A stretch of 64,000 bases of DNA from Prostheceraeus crozeri (GCA_907163375.1 CAJQUW010015620.1:62001-126000), one strand, 5' to 3'. Shown: positions 46,170 through 57,964, numbered from the stretch's first letter. The notes: generated from the sequence alone by a model not told the origin. Program-made: numbers and translations.

Positions 46170-47870
46170 ATTATGACGAACAGCCGAGGCATATTTGTTG
46201 CAAATAATGAGCGTAGAACTCGTGAAATCGAATTGAATAGACAGCATGTTTTACATCATTTTGACGCTATATATCATCGTCTAAGGCGTCTAGATCTTTT
46301 CTACGCGATGACTCCTTTATCTGTGGCTTAACTCCATCCCCTTGCATTCTGATTGTTAATCCATGCTACTTAACACTGAGCGACAGGATCATTCTAAAGA
46401 TCAGCGAATTTATCCGATTCAACCCATAACAACCAAGAAATAAAGTTAGTGGAATTCTAGCGCTAGGCGGATAACAGAAAATCTTATAAAAATATCCAAT
46501 ATTTCACCTTAGCAACATTAAAACGGTAAAATATCGGAATATTGATCGTCCTGTCACATCAGAGTAACCTTGAATTAGCTATAACTAATTCATCTGCGAA
46601 CAAATCTGTTTAAATGAAATCCTGAAGCATGGATCGCAAGAGCTGAAGTTGTGTTACGTGGAAGCCTTAAGAAGGTGATCTTAAGAATGTGAGTCTCCTG
46701 AGTTTAGAAGTTGTCGCATCTCTTATCATCGGCCAACGTTGAAGTGTCATATATTTCTGTGAATATCGATTGAAATTCGCAGTGCAGTGGATACGTCTTT
46801 GCACTTCTCGTACGATGATGAAAATCATCCCAGTAGTCATTTATAACAGAATATAATGCTTACTAATTTGAGTAATTAATTGAAATACTCCTGATGGCGT
46901 TCTCCAATCCGTTGGTGCACAAATGCAACGCTGTTGTAACCATTGGATTAAGCAGTTCTTGAAATAATTCAATGGGGCTTTCTCGTGGCAACGAATTAAA
47001 ATTGATCAGTTTTGGCCCAATAACCGGAAAAATGGAAATCTTATGACTTGTATCACTAATCATTCTTACTGCTCATATACTACTGACATAGATTCCAAAC
47101 AATGCCGTATTGGCAAACACGGCAAATGAAAGACAAATGAAGAGAAAATGAAGAAATGTTGAATTCCATGCAGTATTATAGACGCATCAAGAAACCTGCG
47201 ATAACAAATAGATTCAAGAGAAGAAATAGAATTTTCCATGTGTAGATTTAGGTACAGTGTACAACATTAGTTCGTTTGTATTCGGTATAGTAGAGTGTCA
47301 TAGTAGTTCTGCTGTTTACCTCTATTATCCACTTTCCATTTGTCCACTATTACCATTCTCCACAATGTGTAATCTTAGTTATAGTGTGTAGCATTAGATA
47401 AATTGCAATCGGTGTAGCAGTACGATTGTACGTCTATTGCTTACCTCCACTTTTCCATCTTTATCCATTGCTTTCCACTACCAGCATCTGTAGTCGGTAG
47501 TATATCGAACGACTGTGTTCGATTGGGCGCACGAAATATCTTGAGATTATGAATCGAAAACATGGCGGAATATTTGCCCATTTTATTAGAGAGATGCGAC
47601 GATTTTGTTGATGCGAATTTTGGCCGGACCTTTACATAATTTATTAATTTTAACAGTTCAATCAAGTAAAGTCCCCCAACTTTATTGGTCGGAATTGGTT
47701 ATCAATTTACAAAGGAATTCAGTCTATTCAGAAATTCTGCGAATGACCAGTTGTAATTAATAATGCTTTCACAAGAATTTACAGAAAAGGATATGGTAAA
47801 AGTCAAGTTGTTGAATACAAACAAAATAATAAAAACAGGATGAAAATAATAGTTTTTGAATTATCATGCC
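46170..47870. other. AT-rich intergenic DNA, nothing recognised
   Basis: No transposon ends, RNA genes or convincing coding sequence on either strand. Confidence 0.5.
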
Positions 47871-47899
47871 AAGTGAAACTTTTTTGAATTCATTCATTA

Positions 47900-48605
47900 A
47901 TAGGATGAAAGAGCATCTCAAAAAGGTACATCTTCTTGGTCAATCACATTGCCTCCCAATTCCGAAAATTTTGTTTTGAATAAGCTTGATTCTTATTACG
48001 TATTGAGTCTCAGATACCGATGGTCTATGAAATGCATGCCGACTTCGTGTCCTTGTGGGAACCTTATGCCATCAACCATGCCCAGTAATATTCAAAAGAT
48101 GGTTTCATTTTCGAAAGACATGACGACATGGAGATGATTGGTAAATTATTGAAAGAGGCTTGTCGGGATGTTGAGATAGAGCCACAACTTCGACTAATGA
48201 CAGGACACCAACTACCTAATGAGTCTATAAAAAGTGATGATGCGCGGTTATATGTAGTAGCAGGTGGGTTTTGGTATAGATGACAAAGAGTATTTTTCAG
48301 TGTAAGGATTTTTTCAATCCATTCGCTCCTGTTCTATTTGCCACATCGTTACTTTGCAAGCAACGAAAAAGAGAATAACGATGCTGTAACAGAAGAGTAG
48401 TCGAAATAGAACACGGTTATTCCACATCTCATGCAATGGTGATGTAACCCAGTGACGGAATGTTTCAAAAAGAGAGTTAATGCAGAAATTATCCCAAAAC
48501 AGAGCATAGCTGATTCTATCGTAAAATCATGATTAAGTACAAAATCATCCTCCTCCGCACCGCAATTTTGCGCATTCGTGATTCCAGAACATTTCGTCGG
48601 TTCAA
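47900..48605 (+). pseudogene. Second retroelement C-terminal zinc/nuclease-like module, decayed
   Basis: Plus-strand frames, broken by stops and shifts, follow a familiar invertebrate retroelement domain: LPIPKILF then NKLDSYYVLSLRYRWS, PTSCPCG (Cys cluster), DMTTW, LLKEACRDVEIEPQLRLMTG, DARLYVVAGGFWYR and, shifted, QRVFFSV. The pattern CPCG...H...C...RH, EP.L..L.G, AR.D..A.GFW then FFDVRVF is known from polyproteins with reverse transcriptase and resembles a PD-(D/E)XK nuclease (inference). It is related in plan to the module at 1889-2601. Several His and Cys of the consensus are lost. Inactive. Confidence 0.6.
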
Positions 48606-49159
48606 GATAGACATTGCCGAAATTGAGTTGTCTCAATCGCTTTCTACAGACTAGCACTTTTGCAATTACTTGTTTCCTTAGCTTTATATATGAATGATTT
48701 TTTTCAAAATCTTTTAGGTGGGGATAGCTGGGGTGACCGACCACAACCCAGCGCGTCCGCAGGTGGCGGATAGCAGAAGGCCTCTAGATATAGAGGTTCG
48801 CTACGAATAAGGGTTTCGGCCTAAATAAGTAGCCGCGGACCAACCGGCGGTGATTTCCAGAGGGCGACGTGGAGCAACCAGATGGTGGCTGGGGCTCTCA
48901 AGAAATACCTCAAGTACGTTCAATGAAGGAATCACCTGGTGAGCTAAGGCGACATAAAACCTTTCACCCCTGCTGCGCCGTGGGAGACAACAACGTTTGG
49001 ATGTCAGGCTGCTACAGGATTGGCGCCTCGAACGAAAAAGGCTAGTCCGCGCCTTGGGCAAATCAAAGGCTAAGGGAGAAACCCCTAACAGAAAACCTCC
49101 AACAGGTCAGCCAGGGCAGCGCTGTATAGGAGTATTCTGACCCATTCGTTTATGGATTC

Positions 49160-52109
49160 ATGCAAGTAAAGGATAAATCGGTGGAGGCTACCGCGTCCGG
49201 GGCAACCGACGCGCCGAAAAATATGCGAAGACCCGAAGAAAGAAAACTGATTAGGATGGCGACATTGAATGTGGGAACGTTGTCGGGAAGGAGTGCTGAA
49301 GTACTGGATTTTATGAAGAGGAGAAGGTGTAAGATTTTGTGTGTACAGGAAACGAAGTGGAAGTCGGATAGAGCAAGGATGCTTGGAGATGGGTTCAAAC
49401 TGATTCATGCAGGAGGGGATGGAAAGTCTGATGGGGTGGGTGTGATTCTGGAGAAGGATCTTGCTGAGAAAGTGTGGCGTACGGAGAGGTGGAAAGGTAG
49501 GATCTTGATGGTTTGGCTAACGATCGGTTCGAAGAAAATGTGTGTGATGTCCGTCTATGCTCCACAAGTAGGACAGAACCATAGAGAGAAAAACGAATTC
49601 AGAGAAAAGGTTGAGGAAATGATACATTTAGTGGGTGAGGATGAAATATTTTGTTTAGCAGGTGATTTCAATGCGCATATCGGGCAACGGATGCAAGGGG
49701 AAGAAAGGAGTGTTTGTCAATTCGGATGGGGAGAGAGAAATGCGGAGGGCAGAGAGTGGGTGCAGCTGGTCGAAAGAAATGGGTTGGCCATAGTTCCGAC
49801 GTTCTTCCAGAAAAGAGAATCGCACAAGATCACATACAGAAGTGGGGAGCACAGGACCGAAATCGATTGGATTGCAATGAAACAGAACCAGAAGTGGAGG
49901 ATCAAGGACTGCAAAGTGCTAGCCGGTGAACACGTGACAACTCAGCACAAGCCACAGGTTTGGACGCTACGGTATACGGAGAGACAAGAAAAGAAACGAA
50001 TGGGAAGGAAATCATCAGGTGGTGGAGATGTAAGGGAGAAAAGTTAGAAGAATACGAAAGTGAGATCAATGATGCCTTCCGTAAACTGAGCGAAACCCCT
50101 GGTGGAATCGAAGAAGAGTGGGATCTGTTCAGAAAAGCATTCATAGGAGCAGCAGAGAAGGTGGTCGGCAGGACAAATGGAAAGAATGGGGGCCGTCGAA
50201 AACAGCAATGGTGGTGGAATGAAGAAGTCAGAAAGGTGACGAAAAAGAAAAGAACAGACTGGAAGGAGGTAGAAAGCGTGAGTGATGACAAAGCGAGGAA
50301 GGAGGTTTTAACACGAAAGTATAGGGAAATCAAGAATCAAACAAAGAAGGTAGTGGCACAGGCAAAAGAAGAGGCAGAGCGAGGGCTGTATGAAGCAATA
50401 GAGAATGATAGAGGAAGAAAACAAATTTACCGACTCGCAAAAGCAAGGGAGCAGGAAGAGAAGGATGTGGTGGCCGTCCAGGATGTAAGAAACAAAGACG
50501 GAGTGATTGTTTCGTGTCCGCAGCATATCACGAAGGTGTGGAAAGAATATTTTCAAGAGTTACTGAACAACGAAGGGCGCAGCGAAGTTGAACTTCCTTG
50601 TAGTGTGAGATCGAAGACGGTAGAGAAGAAAATCAAGACAGAAGAAATCGAGACCTCATTGAGAAAGATGAAGACAGGAAAAGCAACTGGCAAGGATGAA
50701 ATAACGACCGAAATGTTGAGGGCAGCGGGGAAAACAGGTATTGAATGGCTAGCTAGACTTTTTCGGCTGTGCTATGAAAAAGGGGAAATCCCAGAGGACT
50801 GGAGGCTGGGTTTGATTGTCCCCATTTGGAAAGGAAAAGGAAGTCGACAGGACCCTGAGAAATACAGAGGAATCACTATTCTAAGTCAAGTGATGAAATT
50901 GTTGGAACGCATAATCGACGGAAGGCTGAGATCACAAGTGGAGATCGAAATTGGAGAGGAGCAGCAAGGTTTCAGAAAGGTAGAAGTACATCGGATGGTA
51001 TGCTTGCGGTGAGACAGAAGATGGAGAAGACGATTGAAAGAGAAGAAAACATAGCGATAGGATTCGTAGATGTAGAGAAAGCTTATGACAGCGTCCCTAG
51101 ACCCCTAGTGGTGGCAACCCTGAGATGGTTAAATGCTGGAGAGAAAGAGGTGATACTTATCGAAAAGATGTACGAAAGAACCAGAGCGGCAGTGATAGTT
51201 GGAGATAACATCAGCGAAGATTTCCAAATAAAAACAGGGCTCAGACAAGGAAGTGCTTTAAGTCCATTTTTGTTCATTCTGATTATGGAATTGTTGTCAA
51301 GGAAAAGCGAAGAACATGATGCAATGAACAAGATAATGTATGCTGACGATCTAGCTGTGATAACGAAAGACGAGGTGGAGCTACAAGATCAACTGGAAAA
51401 GTGGGCGCTGAATTTCCAAAGGCATGGTCTGCGCATCAATTTGGATAAGACGGAAGTAATGTGGGTCGGAAAGGAGCCAAAGGACATAAGTGTTGAGGTG
51501 CAAGGAATTCAGCTAAAGCAGACAAAAGGTTTCAAGTACTTGGGAGGTGTGGTGGCGGAAGATGGGCGGAGCGAAATGGAAGTGAATAAGAGAGTTAGAG
51601 CAGGGGTCGGAGCCTATCAGAAAGTGGCAGGAGTGTTGGGAGACAGAAGGATCAGCAAAGATATCAGACGGAAAGTGTTAGAGGTGTGTGTAATTCCAGC
51701 AGTCACATATGGTCTGGAAACACTGGCGCTCACCAAAGATCAGCAAGATAGACTGCAAGTGTGCGAGAACAATTGGCTGAGGAGGTTGTGTGGAGTGAAG
51801 TTGGTTGACAGAAGAAAACTTTCAGAAATGAGACTCGAAGTCGGACTGAAACGAACGATGACTCAGAAGATTGTGGGAAAGAGACTATCTTGGGCCGGAC
51901 ATGTGGCAAGAATGAATGAGCAGAGGCTACCCAGGCGAATGGGGCAAGAAATGAGTGTGCGAAGAAGAGGAAGACCGAGAATTCGTTGGAGTGACTGTGT
52001 CAAAAGAGATTTCCAGAAGGCGGAGGAAGATTGGAGAAGTTGGAGAAGCGACGCGGAAGACAGAGTCGTATGGCGGAGAACTGTGCACAATGTGGTTGAA
52101 GTATGGAGC
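49160..52109 (+). pseudogene. RTE endonuclease-reverse transcriptase (two 1-base frameshifts)
   Basis: The frame opens at ATG 49160. The endonuclease shows MATLNVGTLSG, CVQETKW (catalytic E), SVYAPQ, AGDFNAHIG and TEIDWI. A frameshift near 49965 leads into ETRKETNGKEIIRWWRCKGE and the RT fingers (TGKDEITTEMLRAAGK, PIWKGKGSRQDPEKYRGITI). A second frameshift, apparently one lost G in the AAAGG run near 50982, precedes GRSTSDGMLAVR, FVDVEKAYDSVPRPL, TGLRQGSALSPFLFILIMEL and YADDLAVI (catalytic DD). The C-terminus has LSWAGHVARMNEQRLPRR and RRRGRPRIRWSDCVKRD. All catalytic motifs are intact; only two single-base changes stop translation, so the copy is young. Confidence 0.88.
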
Positions 52110-52362
52110 ATTGGTAGAGTTGTCTGTACGGGAGGTCAGTCATAATGATTGTAAAGAAAAAGTTCTCTCCCAGTTTTACGACTTCGAGCTTTACATTTTA
52201 AAATGAATTACCCGACGCGTTTCGTCTACACAGACTGTGTCAAGGGTGACCATATTCGTCACCCTTGACACAGTATGTGTAGACGAAACGCGTCGGGTAA
52301 TTCATTTTAAAATATAAAGCTCGAAGTCGTAAAACTGGGAGAGAACTTTTTCTTTACAATCA
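52110..52362. mobile_element. Fold-back element C inserted in the RTE, 13-bp duplication
   Basis: TGAAGTATGGAGC stands at 52097-52109 and 52363-52375. Between them are a 35-base tail (52110-52144, with CGGGAGG and CATAATGA) and a palindrome with arms 52145-52250 and 52258-52363 around a 7-base loop. Each arm contains CGACGCGTTTCGTC, whose complement GACGAAACGCGTC recalls the GAAAC..GUC end of PLE hammerheads, bracketed by an ACCC/GGGT stem. The tail matches that of fold-back element A. This is likely an inverted PLE terminal-repeat dimer (inference). Confidence 0.78.
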
Positions 52363-52569
52363 TGAAGTATGGAGCGGCTGACATTTTACTTGACTGTGTT
52401 TCCTGATATCGTTTCATGTGGTGCTACCCTGATGGTTTGTGGACTGTAGCTAGTTTGTGTTTCCATGAATTTTATGATGTATATGAACTGTCTCCTTTTT
52501 ATCTTGTTTGTATGAATCCCCCTACCGCATTTATATGGGAGAAAGGGGTTGTTAAAAAAAAAGTTAGGA

Positions 52570-54165
52570 TTTTCTTTTCTTTTAAATATTGCTTCTTATG
52601 AGGAAAATTATCATGCCTACTTAAAACCATGTAATCCGATAGTGTTTCAAATCGACTAGATTTACTAGCCGATTTTCTTCTATGTTGCATAAGATCGATT
52701 GCTATCGTAATAGAAACTTGTAACAATCTTCAACAATTGCGGCTGCTGATGTTGTTGCATTACCCATGACAAGCTAATGTCCCCCCCCCAAGGAACATTC
52801 GACCCGACGTTTTTAGGTGAACGTTGCGAAGCAGAGAACGAATAGGGTATTGATGCGATTCTAATGGTACCAAACTCAACTTCGTGTGATGCGCCCATAT
52901 ATTGAGTTTGAATTCTGCTTTGAAAATTTACTTAATATTCGTAAATAACTTAGTCATACTGGAGTTAATCATTACCGTCACTGACAATTTGTCCCTTGAA
53001 TCCACTCAAAACTATTTATATGGACATATGCTGCAATATGGAACTGATAGATGAACAAAAATATTTTTGAACCTGAGTCATTGAAGCAATGTAAGGTTAG
53101 AATAACGAGTGCCTGATAAATATAAATGAAGATCTCACTCCTACACTCTATGGGCAACACTCTCCATATATCATATTTTAATGCTGCCCTTTTCCTAGCC
53201 ACTCGTTCACCTAACACCTAAAACGTGTGCTATTTTAAAAACAAATGCACCCTATGTCGTATGACTTGATGCAGTTTTCCAGTATGTCGCAATGGAAAAA
53301 ATACCTCATCCTAATGGATTTCCGAGCGTAAAAAAGATGCTATTATATCATACACGAGTGCAAATGTACTCACAAGTCTATCAGGGTAGATTAAACTCAG
53401 CTTTGTAAGCAAAACACGAGAAGTCACGCTGAATTTAAATAATCGTTGAATTTACAAGTTGGCATTGCGTTTTTATAAAATGATGTATACACTTTCTATT
53501 TTATCTAAAGGTCACTTTTTCATTCATTCAATTTGTAGAATGCCAGACGAAAGGAACACAAAAAATATGGTTGCCGTACATATAGACATAAAAAAATAAA
53601 GAAGTGCACGCGCAAATGCAAGTGAGATAAAATTTTCAGTCATGGATTTCTAACTAAGTTAAGAAATGATTACTTATATTTGAGATATATCATCTAACTT
53701 TGTTCAGTGAAAGATATTTTTGAGATTTTCTTCGCATCCTGACAGAAAAATTGTCGGGAAAGTCACTCATGATGCATCTTTTGGTTTTTCGAATATGTAT
53801 AGTTAGGGTTTAAACACTCAGACTGAATCAAATGTGCTACATTTTTCGGGAGACTCAATTCAAGCTAAGTATTTTCCCATACAAATAGACGTGTTGAACA
53901 ACAAGTAAAATATCAGATAAAACCTAGGACGGCTATACGCACTTTGATTTCCATACCATTGTCCTACGGTTTTGATAAATTATTAATGTTCCTGAAAAAG
54001 CATGGTTATCTTCAAAAATGAAATGAACCTTGTTTATACTCGGAAGCACACTATGCACGGAGACTTTCTTCCATATGGCCGAGTTGTTATTTACCCACTT
54101 TCATTCTTTTTTGTGCTGAGTGCTTGGCAAGAATGCAGAGTGTACATATTCTAAAAGTCTTGGGC
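52570..54165. other. AT-rich intergenic DNA, nothing recognised
   Basis: No transposon ends or convincing coding sequence. A C9 run lies at about 52780. Confidence 0.5.
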
Positions 54166-54242
54166 TTGACCCGACCAAGGTTAGAACCAATGTCTCCCGG
54201 ACACAGAGCGAACACTTTACCACAAGGTCACAGCGCCGGTCT
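54165..54242 (-). repeat. tRNA-derived SINE-like sequence
   Basis: On the minus strand, TGACCTTGTGGTAAAGTG (A-box-like, 54213-54230) is followed by GTTCGCTCTGTGTCCGGGAG and GGTTCTAACCT (B-box-like, 54178-54188). This is the head pattern of many animal tRNA-type SINEs. No cloverleaf or tail could be defined. Confidence 0.5.
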
Positions 54243-54438
54243 GTGGCATCTTCATAAATGAAAACCCGTCGTCAACCAAACGTGCTGTCTTTATGTAACC
54301 AGTACAACATGATAATTAACATACATGTATTAAATAATGTAATGATCTAACTAAATTCACTGTTAACTAAATTTTGATATCGCTGAACAAGTGAGAAAGC
54401 CGTCTGTTTAATATCGTTTATACAAATATCCTAAAACC

Positions 54439-54444
54439 TTTATT
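54439..54444 (-). promoter_or_regulatory. Polyadenylation signal AATAAA for the secreted protein gene
   Basis: AATAAA on the minus strand about 170 bases beyond the stop codon of the 54611-55267 gene; the nearest canonical signal downstream. Confidence 0.4.
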
Positions 54445-54610
54445 ATGGAGTGCAAAACCGAAAAGAGCAAGGGAACTGATTCCGAGTCGCATCAACACTA
54501 TTCTAGGTTGATGAAGAGAAAACGAATGACAGTAGCATTGTGATGCTTAAATACGAAGTTATATAATTTTGCAATACAAATTATTGCATACAGACTGACA
54601 AAAAGAAAAG

Positions 54611-55267
54611 CTATTTTGAACAGCAAAAGGCGTATAATGCATTCAAAGAACGGTCTGTATAGTCTGGTTCATTCAATGTACGATTCTTGTAAATGGTATA
54701 TGTTAGAATTGAACTACCTCCATCAACCGCAACTTTCATGTTCACAGTGAACTTATATTTAGCGACTTTTACAGCACTCATAAAACTCTTAGTAAAATCC
54801 CGTATGCCAGGAGCAGGAACAGCAGCTGAAACAAGTTTTCTACTTTTACAAAATGATTTCGCTTGTGATAAATCAATCGGGCCCTTGTTAAAAACCGTGC
54901 ACTTCAGTCCGTTAGAATTAATAGAGAGGACTGCATTGATTGGCCGCTCTTTAGTACATCCCTCTCTATGATATCCGACACACGAGCCTTTTCTTTTTGA
55001 CATTAAAAGTTGCTTGGATAAATGACAGAGGCCGCTTTTAAACATAAAGCCACCACATGACAGACGAGTGGTACAGATTTGTCCGCATCTAACTTTAGAG
55101 GATGATGACATTTGAATTTTCGACCAATCTACACAAGGAATAGCTCCAACTTTGACATAATTTTGATGGTTTACACTTGATGGATCGCAATACAAAGCAA
55201 TGCAAACATTGAGGAATGAAAGTGACCAGTCAAGCAAAAGAATACAAGAAAGTGAGAAGCTCAACAT
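54611..55267 (-). CDS. Secreted PAN/apple-like and lectin-like protein, single exon
   Basis: An intact 218-residue frame. Residues 1-25 (MLSFSLSCILLLDWSLSFLN...) look like a signal peptide. Residues about 27-95 carry a Cys pattern (CVDWSKI, KVRCGQICTTRLSCGGFMF, GLCHLS) like a PAN/apple domain, a protein- or carbohydrate-binding fold. The second half has PIDLSQAKSFCKSRKLVSAA, a helix resembling the start of a C-type lectin-like domain (..A...C...L), an N-glycosylation site NRT, and ends FCCSK. The lectin reading is weak; no WND or EPN sugar site is seen. It is probably extracellular, perhaps recognition or adhesion. A TATA-like motif and an AATAAA are suitably placed. It is complete without introns, which is unusual for the PAN family. 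Confidence 0.6.
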   Translation of the reverse strand: MLSFSLSCILLLDWSLSFLNVCIALYCDPSSVNHQNYVKVGAIPCVDWSKIQMSSSSKVRCGQICTTRLSCGGFMFKSGLCHLSKQLLMSKRKGSCVGYHREGCTKERPINAVLSINSNGLKCTVFNKGPIDLSQAKSFCKSRKLVSAAVPAPGIRDFTKSFMSAVKVAKYKFTVNMKVAVDGGSSILTYTIYKNRTLNEPDYTDRSLNALYAFCCSK

Positions 55268-55325
55268 GATCGATGAAGGATTGGCTTCGGTGAGAATGAG
55301 AATTACCGATGATATTCATGTCGAA

Positions 55326-55331
55326 TATATA
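55326..55331 (-). promoter_or_regulatory. TATA-like motif upstream of the secreted protein gene
   Basis: TATATA on the minus strand about 60 bases before the ATG at 55267, which would place transcription start near 55297. The AT-rich context makes chance likely. Confidence 0.3.
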
Positions 55332-55339
55332 TTAATACG

Positions 55340-57310
55340 ATGATATTCATATCAAAAATGGTAGATGAATTGCCATTGGAGATTTCTGATAACGAATGCC
55401 TAACTTCATATAAACAATTCCACGGCATGCGCGTTAGCATTAACTGAAACAACTGAAGGTGTATCAAGAGCATCTAGCACAAAGCAGAGCTACTGGTAAG
55501 GAACTGTAGGTAGCATTTGGTTTTGGACTAGCAATCATCGAAAATACGTCCAAAAATGACAATTACTGCCAGCCAATGCAAGGGAAACAAATGTTGGGAA
55601 ATTCGGACGATGGAACAAATTCGGTTGATTGATTATTATCACGGCTCTGCGAGTTGAAAGTTTACCCTAGTCGAGTTCAGTCGAGATAAATTTATATGCT
55701 GAAAGCTGAAGTTCAATGGTATGACAGAGGTTCAGGTACGTAACCAACATGCGCAACAAGCCATCACTTTTGGATGTCCACATTTGACTCTCGCGATGCT
55801 CACTGTCAAAATTGATGCGCTCAAAGAATCTGACTGGGAAATCGACAAACAGCAGAACATTCCGCAAAAAGTATGAATATACATTGTATTTTCCAAAAAT
55901 GATCAGAAACAGAACAAAAAATTTCTATCCTAAACATAATTTCGGTTCGAACGCTGGAAGTTACTCGTAAATGGATGAAACCTGTTGAGCTGCAAATCGA
56001 CCTTTGAAGGCGCTGGACGCTGAAATCCTTGCCCGCTTAACTTGTGAACAATTTTGATTTTTGAGTGATGGTCTAAGTCCTTGTAGACTCAACAATCGCA
56101 AAAATAATTCAGCCACGTAGAATGCGATCTTTTAGTCTTGTTTGAGTGCATGGTGCATGTATTTAGACACATTCCATGTAGATGAATGCTTAAACTTTCA
56201 AGTTTCTGTGAAACAAAAACTGAAATCGCTTTGCTAAATTCAGGATGCGACTTGTTTCGGAAGTCAACAGAGAAAAAACAAAAATTACTTTGCTCAGACG
56301 TAGTCTGTTGTTTAGCCACAGCATGGTTATTTTTTGATGAAATGTTTGAATAAATTGGAAACATGCAAATACATGTACTAAATAAATACTGCTAACTTCG
56401 CCGCGATCTAACGTCACATCGAAAGAATTTATAAATGTCAAAAACCGATCAATTTTGATGATAAAGGATAGATGACAAGAATCAATAGCATATATCGAAA
56501 GTGGAAAAGACATGCAACAGTTACGTGTCTTTTCCGTCTGAACTTAGTCACATGACTTTCATTAAATCCTGAGCATAATGTCTTTATTGCTTCAAAATAT
56601 ATGATATATATTGCTTCACAATATATGATAAAAGAATCTGTTTAATGCATTCCGCAAAACCCGACATCTAACGTTCACATGCATGAAAGCACTCATTTCA
56701 CATGCATTGCACGTTAACATATCAGTCACCGCTACCATGTCAACAAGCAACGTATCCAATCTCTGATTTTAATTGTTGGGTTTAAGCAAAGTCGAGAAGG
56801 ATTAGAGGAGAGGATGAGTTTTTCGATGAGTGAAGTTCTTGAGATGGTGTAGCGGAAACCAATTGATTGATTGAAGCACAGGTATTATATTCTGGTTTTC
56901 GCGCAAAATAGTGAATAAATTCTAATATTATCATTTTAATTGTTTGATTGTAGATTTAATGTCATGTGAGTAAAAAATAAATCCAATCTGATTGGAGCAA
57001 GTCAAGGATTACGCACTTTAAACGTGGAATAGATCCGACACTCCTTAACAAAATATACATATATACACAACAAAGATTGAAGGTTTGCACGTCGGTGATA
57101 AAACATAGATAACACATACCGGTACAAAATATGCTCGGTAAATCACATTACACACAGAGTTTGCTACATTCCACAATATCTTTTGTTCTTTTTAATGAAA
57201 AAAATCCTTCCCCATTTATTATAAAATAAATATAAAATATGAGAATAGGCCAACTGTTTATTTCGATAGAAAATATAAAAAGTTTGGAAATTATACACAT
57301 TATATTGATG
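55340..57310. other. AT-rich intergenic DNA, nothing recognised
   Basis: No convincing coding sequence, RNA gene or transposon end on either strand. Confidence 0.5.
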
Positions 57311-57317
57311 TTCAGCT

Positions 57318-57366
57318 CCGATACGTATTTCATCGGCCACAAGTCAATATCAATATCATCAGGGAG
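57318..57366 (-). ncRNA. Hammerhead-like motif, degenerate
   Basis: On the minus strand, CTGATGA (57356-57362) is followed by a possible weak stem II (AUUG/CGAU) and GAAAT-AC-GTA (57322-57331), with CUCC/GGAG flanks that could form part of stem I, offset by two bases. The GAAAC box has a U. No PLE coding sequence adjoins. CCTGCAACGGTGAA lies just to the right. It may be an old solo PLE terminal repeat. Confidence 0.3.
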
Positions 57367-57726
57367 TGCATTACTTTCTTTTTTCGATTAATCAAAGCTG
57401 CTAACCCTGCAACGGTGAATTGTAAGAAATTGTAGGAAAATCAATCTCATGAAGGAATTATGTTGTGTGCGACTGCCTTTACGGAATGGACACTAGCCTT
57501 TTCATTGAACAACTAGGAACAGAGAAGACAATGCCGTGAGTGTTAGTAAATTTCGCATCTCTTGCTCCGCGTCCTAATTCAGATGTTATTCGTGAGTAAT
57601 AAACTCCAACATTGTCAAAAATAAATGCATGATTCGGAACATTCCACCGCAAAACATGTTTCAGGAACCATTCCTACTTGAAAACTGTTGTGTCTTGTAG
57701 GAGAGAGGGTTTGGTGAAGTGTTCAG

Positions 57727-57912
57727 ATGCATCAGTTCCATTACATTGCATTTCTGTTCGGTGAATTCAACATTGATCTATTGAAAGATAGCACTGCTAT
57801 TAGTTGTCTAGAAACCATGGAACCGGAGAATCCTATGTTGCAATTGCTAAATACGGCAACAAGGGTCACTGATTGTTCTTCCTCTCTAATCAACCATATG
57901 TATCACTTATGA
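57727..57912 (+). pseudogene. LINE endonuclease fragment
   Basis: Encodes FGEFNIDLLKDSTAIS, then NPMLQLLNTATRVTDCSSSL and INHMYHL. This is the GDFNIDLL.....TRVT..SSSLIDHI part of an apurinic-type LINE endonuclease, with GD changed to GE and DH to NH at conserved positions. It is a short isolated remnant ending at a (TA)n tract at 57944-57956. Confidence 0.6.
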
Positions 57913-57964
57913 CCATCTAGAGTTGTGACCATCTATTTATCACCATATATATATATAGAGCACT

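Larger units (their letters stand above)
48717..52562 (+). mobile_element. RTE-type LINE, nearly full length
   Basis: A GC-richer block starting near 48717 is a typical RTE 5' UTR, with AATAAGGGTTTCGGCCTAAA, GTAGCCGCGGACCAACC and GGGAGAAACCCCTAACAGA. It is followed by an endonuclease/RT coding region with two frameshifts. The coding end is split by fold-back element C (52110-52362). The 3' UTR probably resumes at 52376 and ends in an A9 run at 52554-52562. If so, the native C-terminus is ..VEVWSG and a TGA; that reading is inference. Confidence 0.85.

Noticed and set aside
48349-48744. 131-residue minus-strand frame
   Set aside because: Antisense to a decayed retroelement module; the plus strand shows the family pattern.
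49655-50556. Minus-strand open frames of 65-143 residues opposite the RTE coding region
   Set aside because: Shadows of the plus-strand endonuclease/RT codons.
52145-52363. Palindrome as a functional hammerhead
   Set aside because: GAAAC-GC-GUC and an ACCC/GGGU stem I are present, but the UUGACAC core and the extra AGAC before GAAAC do not fit the hammerhead consensus.
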